From Branchiostoma lanceolatum (lineage: Eukaryota; Chordata; Leptocardii; Amphioxiformes; Branchiostomatidae), in NCBI RefSeq assembly GCF_035083965.1, contig NC_089726.1, positions 11,785,501-11,849,500 of the forward strand: a stretch of DNA of 64,000 nt. The letters are read 5' to 3'. The translations under genes and the position numbers were made by a program. The notes beneath the pieces were generated by a model that was not told where the DNA came from, made no database searches, and saw only the letters and a program-made list of their open reading frames with translations. This document shows positions 35,801-46,072 of the stretch, in pieces. Position 1 is the stretch's first letter. Every line of letters starts with the position of its first letter.

Positions 35801-36435
35801 ATCCAGCTGACAATGCTACTCTCTTTCGTAGCCGCGATCCCCAGAAAAAGGGTGAGGAACAGAAAGACGCCATAGCCTGGGAGCAGGCCGTCTCTACGGT
35901 TGTCCAGGGATAAGATGTCTAACACCTCCAGGATTTTGGCGGACCCCAGGGAGCCCCAGAGTACCGACAGGGACAGGTACAGGGTGGTCAGGGTGTGGCA
36001 TCGTCCACGGAGCAGTCGGACACCTGTAAAGGCACAGATGCAAATGGAGTGAAAGAACTACATGTGACTGATCGATACTAAGAAGCTAATGATAACACAG
36101 CAAATATTCAAACATCTATCAAATAACCCTTATCTGGTGACAGCGACTGGGAAGTCCCCGAAGAGTTTGTACTGAAAGGGACATAACTAAGCAATGTTTC
36201 CAACTGTGACCCAGGACCACCCAGATGCGTTATGTGTCTTACCTGCGGAAAACTGCAGCAGGCCCGTGATGACCAGTACAGTCCCGGTGATGAGGCTGTT
36301 GGGCGCCGCTACAGTCAGGTCCAGACTGAAATTGTGGGCGGCCAACACCAGGCTACCCAACACCACTCCCGACATGCCCTGCACGCGGGGACCCACGGGA
36401 ACGGCCGTGACCCTGCCGTTGTTTCGAGTAGGCAT
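32827..36435 (-). CDS. fusion protein A: three SatP/YaaH-like membrane repeats plus YrdC domain
   Basis: Exons in coding order: 36243-36435, 34311-36023, 34011-34159, 33790-33889, 33419-33621, 32827-33237; 922 aa. Three repeats of about 170 residues (near 18-186, 214-385, 431-600) each have about six membrane segments. They echo the acetate/succinate channel family GPR1/FUN34/YaaH (SatP): GLAQLLVSVVSFRREDVFHG, STFWLGI and FRRTLVPVG in repeat 2, TLGFLSNAV and GGVIQFVAGTISFSRGKTFE in repeat 3. Residues about 628-830 form a YrdC/TsaC domain (PTDTVY at 647-652, GPIAVTSANPSGE, ASTVVN). The large exon 2 runs unbroken from the membrane repeats into the first YrdC residues (ANGVKQIA), so the fusion is real. 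The KxR motif reads KKQ. The last 90 residues are Arg/Ser-rich. Function unknown; proposals are inference. Confidence 0.85.
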
Positions 36436-36589
36436 CTGTTGTACAACATATACATGGTATCAGAAGACTATCTACCGAACGTACAAAGTCTGGCTATATA
36501 CGCAGCATGTTGTCATTCTTCAAACAGAGAAAAATCGAATCCGATGTCAATTGTGAATCATGCGGGATTTAGTTTGGTGGGACTGAATT

Positions 36590-36660
36590 AGCCTGGGCAC
36601 CGTCCTTGTTGGTCCCCATACTCGCTCACTCACAAACTAACTAGGATGGCACCCAGGCTA
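36590..36660. mobile_element. 71-bp hairpin element, AGCCTGGGTGCCATCCT ends
   Basis: AGCCTGGGCACCGTCCT at the left pairs with AGGATGGCACCCAGGCT at the right with three mismatches. A related end is near 22603. It is a very short MITE or hairpin. Confidence 0.5.
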
Positions 36661-37055
36661 CTTCTGAATTAGAATTACAATCTTTGTGCCAGAACAGGAC
36701 ATGTAGTAGGCCATCTTGGCCATATTTTGCGTGAAACACCACAAAAGTAGTAGCTCGGTTTTGCTGTGGGTTTGCTGAACAAGAGGCCAAGTCGAAAATT
36801 ACAATATACATACCCAACCTTCCCTGTTGACGTAGCAAATTTAACATAAATCATATACAAGATAGGCATGGGCATGTTCCTGTTTGTAGTCGCCAGTCTT
36901 CAGAAAATTGAGACCGTGCGCATTTGAGATCTTATGCCATTGAATTTGTCTCACCTTGAAGACGAAGTCACCTTTTCGACACGTCTGGCGTAGCTCTTGG
37001 TGGAATGACACTATACCAGAGGTAGGGCCGGGCTGTGTGTGTTATGCCAAAAACA

Positions 37056-37310
37056 CCGTGACACAGAATAATAACTGACGGGGAAGTCCAATGACCTACG
37101 GTGTTTTCCTCAACTTAGTTCGTGTTTCACCATCTTGTGATCGAAACCAAACATGCGCTGTCCATAAATACGCCCGGCTGTTGAGCATGTGCCAAGTGCG
37201 GCTCTTTCACTTTTGAGAGGCCTTCTCAGAACCGTGAAAGGGGAAGTGAAACTCTGGGGGAGTAAGATAAGGTATTACAACATAGTCAGCAGAAAATCAC
37301 GAGGTATTTT
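37056..37310. repeat. dispersed repeat, copy 1
   Basis: Segments such as CTGACGGGGAAGTCC, GGTGTTTTCCT and AAATCACGAG recur in the same order at 39222-39420, inside the last intron of fusion gene B. It is non-coding and diverged. Confidence 0.55.
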
Positions 37311-37502
37311 TGTAAATAGGCATGTCATAACAAATTGTTTGCTTTAGTCAGTCGTTTGCAGTATATCCAAAGGCAAACCTGTAAATATGGTGTGTCTATC
37401 AGACAGCACTTTCGACTTCGACATAAGGTCGGGTTCATGTATACAAGAATTATATCCCGTCTACAGTTTCCAAATGTTGTGTCGGAAAATACATCGTATG
37501 TA

Positions 37503-37742
37503 AAGCCCCTGTCACACTTGTGCATATATACAAGTCCGCATGGGTTGCGTATTAACATGTTTTTGTTTTAGGTCAAGTTTGCAGCCGAATAAGTAATTTC
37601 TTAGGTTCGATCACTAGGCTGCACAACGGTGGGTCAAAGTAGAAAACAACTTTTTCCCCGCAAACCTTACTTAAACCCAAAAAAATGTCAATGCGCAACT
37701 CACGCGCACTTGAATATATGCACAAGTGTGACAGGGCCCTAA
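37503..37742. mobile_element. MITE with GCCCCTGTCACACTTGTGC termini, TAA flanks
   Basis: The left end GCCCCTGTCACACTTGTGCA then TATATACAAGT has its reverse complement at about 37690-37738. The inner arm (GGGTTGCGTATTAACATG) pairs too, giving arms of about 60 bp. TAA flanks both sides, the target duplication typical of PIF/Harbinger elements. No transposase. Confidence 0.6.
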
Positions 37743-38379
37743 CGGACGAAATTCTGATGCAAGGTTGACCAAACATCCAACAGAAACCGTGATGAATTCT
37801 ATAGTAACTACAAGACGACAACTCCTGTACATGACTGATAATTAACATTGCAGCTGAGGTACCATGTTAGTCTAGGGTTAAAAGGTGCTGGTTGACTTTG
37901 CCACTAGTTATTGATGAATATAAAAACGATTCCTCAGCCAGGCTGATCGTCAGGAGTCCCGCGTATGCACATCACGTGCAGTGCTTTATTAGACCGTTAA
38001 ATGTTTAAAGTCGTCAGACAAAAAAGGGATAAACCAGTAATGATGGTAAGGGATGTACACAGATCTACAGATCTACCTTTGGGCCAACAGCTCGAGCAAC
38101 GACATTTCTTCACTGTTTGTATTTGTATTAAAGACACTAAAGATTTGAGAATACTTTTGTGTGTGTTTGATTATACCATTCCAGAAAGGAACAGGCAACG
38201 AATGTGGTTTTCAGCATGTTGTAATATGTCTGCAGCGTGTTTGGCCCATAGTCAAGAGCTCGAGCTTTATGAATACGCTTTTATGTTAGGTCATGTGTGT
38301 ATTTGTATTGTGTTTGATTTTGACCATAAGGACCAACGGAAATAATTAAAGCTACCACACAATTTCAAATGTAACATAC

Positions 38380-38385
38380 TTTATT
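38380..38385 (-). terminator. poly(A) signal candidate, fusion gene B
   Basis: AATAAA on the minus strand about 415 bp after the fusion gene B stop codon. Confidence 0.45.
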
Positions 38386-38799
38386 CTATTGTGACAAAAT
38401 GACAAATTCAACAAGGTTGCAGCAAGACTTTCATTGCGACAGGTAACTTGTGATGATATGTATAAATAATTATTTATATAATATAAAACGCCAGTGTTCT
38501 ATAACATAAAGCACACGTATACAAAAACTGTCATAACATAAGGTACATAAAATACCGATGTGCAGTTTTTTTACTATTCATTACAATCAACATGACACCG
38601 ATATATACGTAAACACCAATCTTGACGACATATTCTTCAAGATGAGTGACCGTGGAACTTACATGCACAAACTAGCCTATCGGCTTGGCTAACCACCAAA
38701 TAACACACAATTAGTCACCTTCCTTCAGGGCACAATACAAATTTATAAATATTTCTAAACAGCTACAAGAATATGTCCTAATCTTCAGGCTCGTTCTAT

Positions 38800-41700
38800 C
38801 TAACTGGAGTTGATGGACGCTTCGAACTGCGCATGCTCGACCGCTTCCTTGGCCTGTGCGAAGAGCTGCTCCACCCGTTCCCGAGGAGTGCAGCCCACCC
38901 TGAAGAACGAGATGCCGACTGGAACGGGAGGGAAAACAACAGTTAGTACAGCATAACCATTAACGGGTGGTTTAGGCAGCATCTTATTGGTGTCATTAGA
39001 CTCGGTAATGCGTGACAGCAAAACAGCTCTTGCTCAAAGCAAAATGTTGATACAGCAATACAGCCCTTCTATTGAGTCATATACTAGTAATGGTGCAAAC
39101 CACACAAAACACTTACCAAACACTGATATTTGTTTGCTAACATATGTACAGCCTTGAAGGCAAAAGATCTTAAGATACGATACAACTGACAATGTCAGCA
39201 CTATGCATAGATTGGGTTACCGTAAATACTGTGACACATAATCATAACCGACGGGGAACTCCGCTGTACGTAGGTGTTTTCCTTAAGTTCGCTAATGCTT
39301 CAACGACTTGTGACCGAAAGTAAACATACCCAGTTAATATTATAAAACACACGAGATTTAGGGCTTCTAAGAACCGTCTAAAGGGGAAGTACAGATCACG
39401 TAAAAATCACGAGATGCCCTTGTGCCAAAAAAACGCCTACAACGTATTGATTTTCCTTGATAGATTTGGCGCCCACCTTCGTCTATCTTCATGCAGTTGA
39501 CGACGGTGGACGCGACCAGCTCGTTGGAGGGTCCGTCGCACAGCATGCCGTCTATCTTGTCTCCCAGGGAGGACAGCACCATGTCGTGATGGGTGGAGTC
39601 AGGCTCCCCGCTCGGGTTAGCTGACGTGATGCCAAGGGGTCCTGTGGGTATTCAAAGAACCAACTTGATTCCAACCTCTGTGATATGACAGCAACATTTC
39701 ACTTTCAGACTACATGTTATTTTTTCACTCTTAGAAAGCAGGTAACCCATGCTTTTCACAAAGGTAAAGCCATGTTCTCATTCTATACATTAAGAAACTT
39801 TTATTAGATGCCATGAAAGCTTGTTCGACTATTTCACCCCCTCCCCACTGCTGTACCCACCTGTCATGGACACCAGGTGGGCGGTGGCCGTGCTGTCAGG
39901 TACCCGGATGCAGATGCTGTCACTCGTGCCGATGTAACTCACAGCATCACCCAGACCTGCACATGCGCATATTATGAGATATCATTTGTAAGCAGTAGCA
40001 GCATGAAGTGCTGACAAATAATTTACATAAAGGTATGCTTGCTTGTGCCTTGAAACTAGGGACTGTCTATAGCACATATACAATACATCATGTGCTGTTA
40101 TCATATAAAGAGGTTTCCTATATGTATCTCTTCAATGGAGAACCTACCGAGGTTGGCGAGCCATTCGCCTTTGGGCACCACGCAGCTGATGCCGCCGGGG
40201 TAACAGCGGCGCATGAAGTCCCACAGCAGCGGGCTGAAGTCAGGCCCTGCCGCCTCCAGCTGACCCAGGTGGGAGATACACACACAGATAGGCTTCTCAG
40301 CGGGGCGACTCTGGGTGGGCAGGGTGTGTAATGGCTGATGTTAGTATAGAGTTCAACTTCAACCTTTGGGCACAACGCACCGTATGTACACGGCGTACCA
40401 AAAAGGGCATGTGTACTTGTGATATCAAGAAACAAACTTTTTCTAATGTCATCTTGTGGTTGAAACAAAAGGTGTGATTATGGATAAAGGTTGGGACTAC
40501 CTTGGAGGATGTGCATCTCAGTCACTTTTAGGAAAGGATGCCTTTGAGGCTTAGACCAGGGAGGTTATTAAAATAACCTCCTTGCTTAGACCAAGGGTAC
40601 TTGTATCATCGGTGCATCTCACCTTGACGTGGTAGATACGTTTGATGGCCTCTGGATGTTTACAGGAGGCGGCCAGGGCGTACACGGTGTCGGTGGGGAT
40701 GCCGCACACCCCGCCAGCGTCCAGGACATCCGCGATGGTCCGCAGCCCACTCGTCTTCTTGGAGGAGGGCGTGGGGATGGTCAGCTGGCCGGTACCGGGG
40801 TCATCCTCGGTGTCAATGTTTATCTGTGTGTGTGAAGAGAATGGAATAAACATTGGCATTCATATATTGCTGATAAAATTGTGATTATATCCACCAGCTC
40901 TCGGAACAAATCTCTTCCTTTCTTAGTAACTCTCTCTACCCAATTCATTCATTCATTCCTTCCTTTCCTCCTCCCTTAACCCCTCTTTCCCCATTGCTAT
41001 ATTTCAATTACAGGTAAGGTATGAATTGTACTGAGAACATTGGCGTTATTACTCGTCAAAAGAACTTTATGATACAACCACAGGTGAAGACACGGTACTA
41101 AAGACGTACCTGCCAGATAGGACCGCGCCCCGGTAACACGTCCACACCTATCACCGCCGCCAGGAGTGCCGCTCCCGCCCCGTACAGGCACACCACCCCG
41201 AGCAGACCCAGGAACGCCTCCGCTAGATGGGAGGGGAGCTTGTCCAGGGTGAAGAGCAGCAGGCAGACCTGTACAACCTCCATCAGCACTGTGGTCACCA
41301 ACCATATCTGGAGGAAACAGTGTGTGATGACCAGTCAGTATGACAGCTGTATATTGTATATAACACATTGAGAATATGTAGTAGGGACCGTGTAAGACGC
41401 ATTTCTCAAAAGTGGTTGAAAGATGATATGGTCATGTATGAAAATGTCATAAGTTTTGGAATTAATGTATGACTAGATCACCACACAAATCGCTTCTTTA
41501 CCTTGCTTACAAAACACGAGGACACCATGCTGCCAAGGTTGATGACCATTAGGACGATTACCCCGACTAGCAGGCTGTCTTGATGATCGCCTAGCGGGTT
41601 GTTTTGGAAAATGTATCCTGAAAAACGAAATGAATTGAAAGTATAAGACATTAAAATTGTTCCCTGTGCTCGATAAGATATTATGTATCACAAAGAAAAC

Positions 41701-43859
41701 AATAAAAAAATTCTAAATCCTCAAAACGTCACAATTAATTATAAACCAACAGGGCAAGTGGCATCTTTAAGAACAAGTGTCGTACCTGAGAACCTCACGA
41801 GTGTCCAGACCCCCCACATCAAGGCACTTGCTATGTACACCATCCCGGCTGGCTTTGCAGTCTTCTTGACCTTCAGTGACAGCAATGCAGACAGCAGCTG
41901 TACCAGAATCCCAGCTCCAACAATCCAGGCCATGTGCACAGCAGCTATGCCGACAGCATTGCCGGACAGCGCTGCCCAAGCCGCGACAGCATTACTGAGA
42001 AAAGCCAGGGTGTCGGAACTACCCTCCCTGCACACGTCGTCTGCGTCCTTCGCACTGCTGGTCTCGCGGGCTGGTCGGCAACATCTAACCTTCTTAAAAC
42101 CTTCACGGAGTGTTGTCATGGCGACCAACCGTGAGCCAACCCACATGATGGGCTTCTCCGCGACGGAGTTGATGAGGTTTGCGAAGGAGGAGTACAGAGA
42201 GAGGACGGACAGAGCGGCGCACAGGGCGCCTACAGCGTACTTAGCTCCCGCTAGGGGGATCACAGAGAACCACGCCACGGACAGTAGAGCGAAGACCAGG
42301 TTGTTGACTAGTGTCACTTTGTCCTTGGTGAGTGAGACCAGGACAAGGAGTACGAATGTAGGAAGGAAAGCCCACGTGCCTAGCAGAGGGGACCGAACAT
42401 CATGGTTTCCACCTGTCAGACTGTGGGCGGCTAACCCCGCGGCCTGGCAGAGCCAGAACGTAGCCTGAGAACCGAACATGATGCAGTGAAAGGCGTCATT
42501 CCGTAAGAAGGAGTAGTAAGAGGCGATGATGAGAGAAACCAAGGCGAGACCAACCCATGGTGTGGCGGCGGGAAAAGACACGGTAAAACCGAGGTAGTGG
42601 AAAGCAAAGATGGCGGCTACAGGGACGTTACTGAGATACCCTAGTCCCATGGGCTCGGCGTATTTGGTGTTTTTCTTTTTCTCTTCTTCCTTTGATCTGT
42701 TTTGTGATGTGCCGGCCCTTGTGCCAAACAGTAACACGTTGAACGGTGCGTTACCAAAACCCGGGATAACCCATCGCTGGAAAACCCCCTTCAGCAGTAA
42801 TGCTGTAGCCCCGTACAGAGCTATTAGAACTAAAACAATTTCTAAAGCGAAAGCTACTTTCTTTCCCCAGCCGTAGTACAGCCCAACAGTTTCAAAGGAA
42901 AGCAATATAGCGGCAGTGAGGGCGACAGGTGGCATGATGTAGTTGGTGGTTGCTGACGTCACAGATAACACTAGGGCTACGCATGCGTACGAGACTAGGC
43001 CAGGGAGGGTTGCGCTGATGACGGCCGCGGTAGACGAAGTGGCTTCCAGGATCCTCAAAACCCCCATGCTGCTCCAGAGGGCGGCGAAGGTGACGAAGGC
43101 GGTGGCGGCCAGGTGGTCGTACTTTCGGAAACTGAGCAGGCCGGCAACTAGTTGGACGAACCCGCCGATAACTATCAGGTGTACACCTGCATTGGACGGA
43201 GGGACACAACATAGGACAACGTTTAACACACGCAATGAACAACGCATGAAGAACATTTACACAGTCTGTATCGGTTATGATTCTTTGCATGGAAATTTGA
43301 CATACAAAAGAAAAGGGTTGAACACAGGTCAGGCGAGTTGCGACGGTCATTCTGACAGGCGACTAGTTAGTCATTTACACATGGTCACAGTTTTCAGTTA
43401 TGGGCTGTACACAGCACTTGCAATTGGCAGTTACTTAGTTGCACATAAAACATAGTATTGTTAAAATAAAGCCAGGCACTGGTTGAAAGAGGGGAATTAT
43501 AGATTACTTTCTGTCAATGAAAAGCGGTGATTCCCCTTTACAAACGCAAGCCAGTACACGTCCTACGAAACTAAAACTACTTCGATATATTGAGTCTACA
43601 CACTCCATGATTAAGTCCAAACGTTGTATTGATTCTTTCACGCTTGTGATCATGAACTGTTACAGTATGCAAACAAAAGCGTGCGGCTACGTCCTACACA
43701 CGACTGACCTGTGATGACCGTGCCGGCCACGGTCTGCTCGGCGGGGTCTATCATGTTCCCCACCGCCGCGAGGAAGGCCGACAGTACGTTAGCCAGGAAG
43801 CCCAACACTCCCGGCTCGCTGTAGAACACGGCCGCGAACTCCTTCTCTTCCCAACCCAT
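38800..43859 (-). CDS. fusion protein B: three SatP/YaaH-like membrane repeats plus YrdC domain
   Basis: Exons in coding order: 43709-43859, 41786-43186, 41502-41617, 41110-41307, 40623-40823, 40148-40310, 39861-39956, 39477-39641, 38800-38918; 869 aa. It is the upstream tandem paralogue of protein A, in the same orientation. Repeat 1 starts VLGFLANVLSAFLAAVGN and has GGFVQLVAGLLSFRKYDHLA; repeat 2 starts MGLGYLSNVPVAAIFAF; repeat 3 starts TLAFLSNAVAAWAALSGN. Together about 18 membrane helices reach residue 620. The YrdC domain (about 645-850) has PTDTVYAL, an intact KxR motif (K689-S690-R691, SRPAEKP), ITSANPSGE, STVVN and a FFRVG close. YrdC/TsaC enzymes make threonylcarbamoyl-AMP from threonine, bicarbonate and ATP for tRNA t6A. 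Whether this one does is unknown. No mitochondrial presequence is seen. Confidence 0.87.
39222..39420. repeat. dispersed repeat, copy 2 (intron of fusion gene B)
   Basis: Diverged direct copy of 37056-37310, sharing CCGACGGGGAA, AGGTGTTTTCCT and AAAATCACGAGAT in order. Confidence 0.5.
40556..40584. repeat. GAGGTTATT hairpin in a fusion gene B intron
   Basis: GGGAGGTTATTAAAATAACC, then TCC, has the same arms as the palindromes at 847-929. It is an intronic copy of that hairpin family. Confidence 0.55.
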
Positions 43860-44445
43860 CGCAACCGGCTAGGGAGGAAATAATATTAAGTCATTAAAGA
43901 TTCGACGGAAAGCAGTTATTTCTGACTGTTGTTTATGGAGCAAAAAGAGCAAACACTATCTGGAGCCGAAACGGTCTGTCGACCACATGCTTACTCGTAC
44001 TTAACAACGTTCAGTGGAAATTCCATAAACTGTTGACTAATTCTATCAATGCTGCCCCATTCAACATCACAATTTCTTTTATACAACCGGAAAGATCGTC
44101 CATTTCTTTGATCAGCGTGAGAATTGCGCCGTTGAACATGTCTGATAGGTAAACCGGTATCAGCGAAAACTAGATATGTTACATTAGATATTAAACGAAC
44201 CCACCTGTACTTCAGTTGAACAGGTGTGTTCTTTCTCGTCTATCGTTGACTTCCCGACGATTCACAGTGGTCGCTATCTGGAGTGTCTTACAACTTGTAA
44301 AGAGACAACACGCTTCGACTCTAGCTTTGAGTGTGACGGGCGAAACTATGACACAGGCGCTTGTGGGGGTTTTGTTACCGCCTGACCAGAATTAGAAGTG
44401 AGGTCATGTAGTCATGGGGACGCCGCACTGAGCTAACTTTGGGTT

Positions 44446-44841
44446 TGTCACCTGGTGACATATGATTATGCTAAGGTCGACATATGATATTTCCGGGTGT
44501 GGGTCAGGCATATCCTTCTTGGTCTTTGTACAGGTGGTGACATAGGGGAAACCCACCTTCACATATGTTGATGTTTGCTTCCTTGTCAGCAAAGGGTAGA
44601 CGTAGTTGAGAGTTCGCTCTTGTTTAAACCAAACCCAGTATTCCTTTGCAACGTGTCAAATACAAAAGCGCAAAATGCAGTCTGACATACACGCAACTGC
44701 CATGTATGAACAAGTTGCTATATATATTGTACCTGTTACAATTGTCGCACAACAAAGTTCTTCTACTGTAGTACATACCTGTGTGAATAATCTGATCATT
44801 TTCTCAGAGGTGGACAGGTAAACACTACGTCACCTGGTGAC
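44446..44841. repeat. two E-box-centred palindromes
   Basis: TGTCACCTGGTGACA at 44446-44460 and GTCACCTGGTGAC at 44829-44841, each followed within 10 bp by TTATGATT or TATGATTA. Each holds CACCTG on both strands. They may be regulatory E-boxes or paired ends of a decayed element. Confidence 0.4.
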
Positions 44842-45896
44842 ACGTCTTATGATTCTTCCTTGATTTTCTTCCCTGTGACGTTTGTTTGTAATTGTGTGTA
44901 TATTGCTGGGAAAAAAGTGAGTCTACTTGTTGTCACGCACACACGTCACTCATCATGACGTGTGTGTGTGTCTTTATCTGTATTTCAGGGAAAAAAGTGA
45001 GTCTTCTTATTGTCATTCCTTCTGACGTACAGTGTGGTTTGATCTTCAAATGAGCCAGGTAAATATAACCGCCACACCTTGAGATGTTCATATGTCTTTA
45101 CTTCCTTCCGTACGCTATCTATTTTGGGCACTTTCGTCCCTCCCTGTGACGCATGAGGAAATGTCTCACAGTAAAAACGTGAGCACGTAACTCGATTATT
45201 AAGTAACCAAGTAACCAACGCCTTCTCCGGTTCGATCTAGTCAATCCAAGTGTAAATTTCTGTCCAGAACTTTAACAAAGAAAGACATGAAAAGTTAAAG
45301 CAAATGGTCATATGTTGGATCTAGGATGGCAGCAGATGAATTCGATATTTTGCGTATGGCAAAAAAATACAGCAAGTCTGAGCATGTATGTCCCACCCTG
45401 ACGTGAAAAAAAGCATGTGACTACTCATACCCCACACAATCAGAGAGGGCACACGGTTTCGATCAGCTGAGTCTCTCGAGACCTGCTTATGAGAAAGTTT
45501 CAGTTTCAGACGGAAGTTGTGATGTGCAGACGAGAGGCAATATCCATAGACGCTGTGAAATGAGGTGCTGTTTTTTCAGTACAGGACGGCATATTCGTCT
45601 GTAATTATATCGACTACAGGAGAAATCGCGCGTGGCCCCATGAAACACAGGGATATCGACGGAAAGGAGAGGGGCTTGCCCTGACAAACAATGACAAATT
45701 AAATCAGGTGGCTTCTCGGTATGCTGCATGTAACCTGTAACAACACAGCGTTGACACGCGCCGTTCATTAGACACCGCTGACTGAAATGCACCAATCACA
45801 GACCTTCTCACGTACTCCTACCAGCTAACTGCGCATGTGCAGCAGCATATGATTATCACAGGAAAGGGTTTCAGAAGATGATGTCACTTTGTCTTG

Positions 45897-45910
45897 GTAA
45901 CCATGGTAAC
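45897..45910. promoter_or_regulatory. X-box-like motif upstream of ACOD1
   Basis: GTAACCATGGTAAC, 163 bp before the ACOD1 start codon, has one perfect RFX half site and one weaker one. A role is only suggested. Confidence 0.4.
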
Positions 45911-46072
45911 GTGTGGGGGAAACTTTCTGACAATAGAAGTTGGCTCCTAAATATAGCAATGATCGCAGTGTTCTGCGATATAAATACTGTTCATGTCGCC
46001 ACTGTACAAAGCCTTTTAGACATCCACGCCGCTAGTTACGTTTCGTTTACTTCTGAACATTGTGTTACAAAA

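Larger units (their letters stand above)
36436..38799. other. spacer between the two tandem fusion genes
   Basis: Contains a small hairpin element (36590-36660), a dispersed repeat (37056-37310) also present in the upstream gene, a Harbinger-like MITE (37503-37742) and the 3' UTR of fusion gene B with AATAAA (minus) at 38380-38385. No exon seen. Confidence 0.55.
43860..46072. other. divergent spacer between fusion gene B and ACOD1
   Basis: Serves as the upstream region of both genes. It contains two copies of a TGTCACCTGGTGACA-type palindrome (44446-44460, 44829-44841), a repeated GGGAAAAAAGTGAGTCT block (about 44908 and 44987), an NRF-1-like TGCGCATGTGCA near 45830 and an X-box-like GTAACCATGGTAAC at 45897-45910. 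No exon seen. Confidence 0.5.

Noticed and set aside
32827-36435. Membrane protein and YrdC enzyme as two separate neighbouring genes
   Set aside because: One exon spans the boundary in copy A, both copies have the same order, and no stop or promoter separates the parts.
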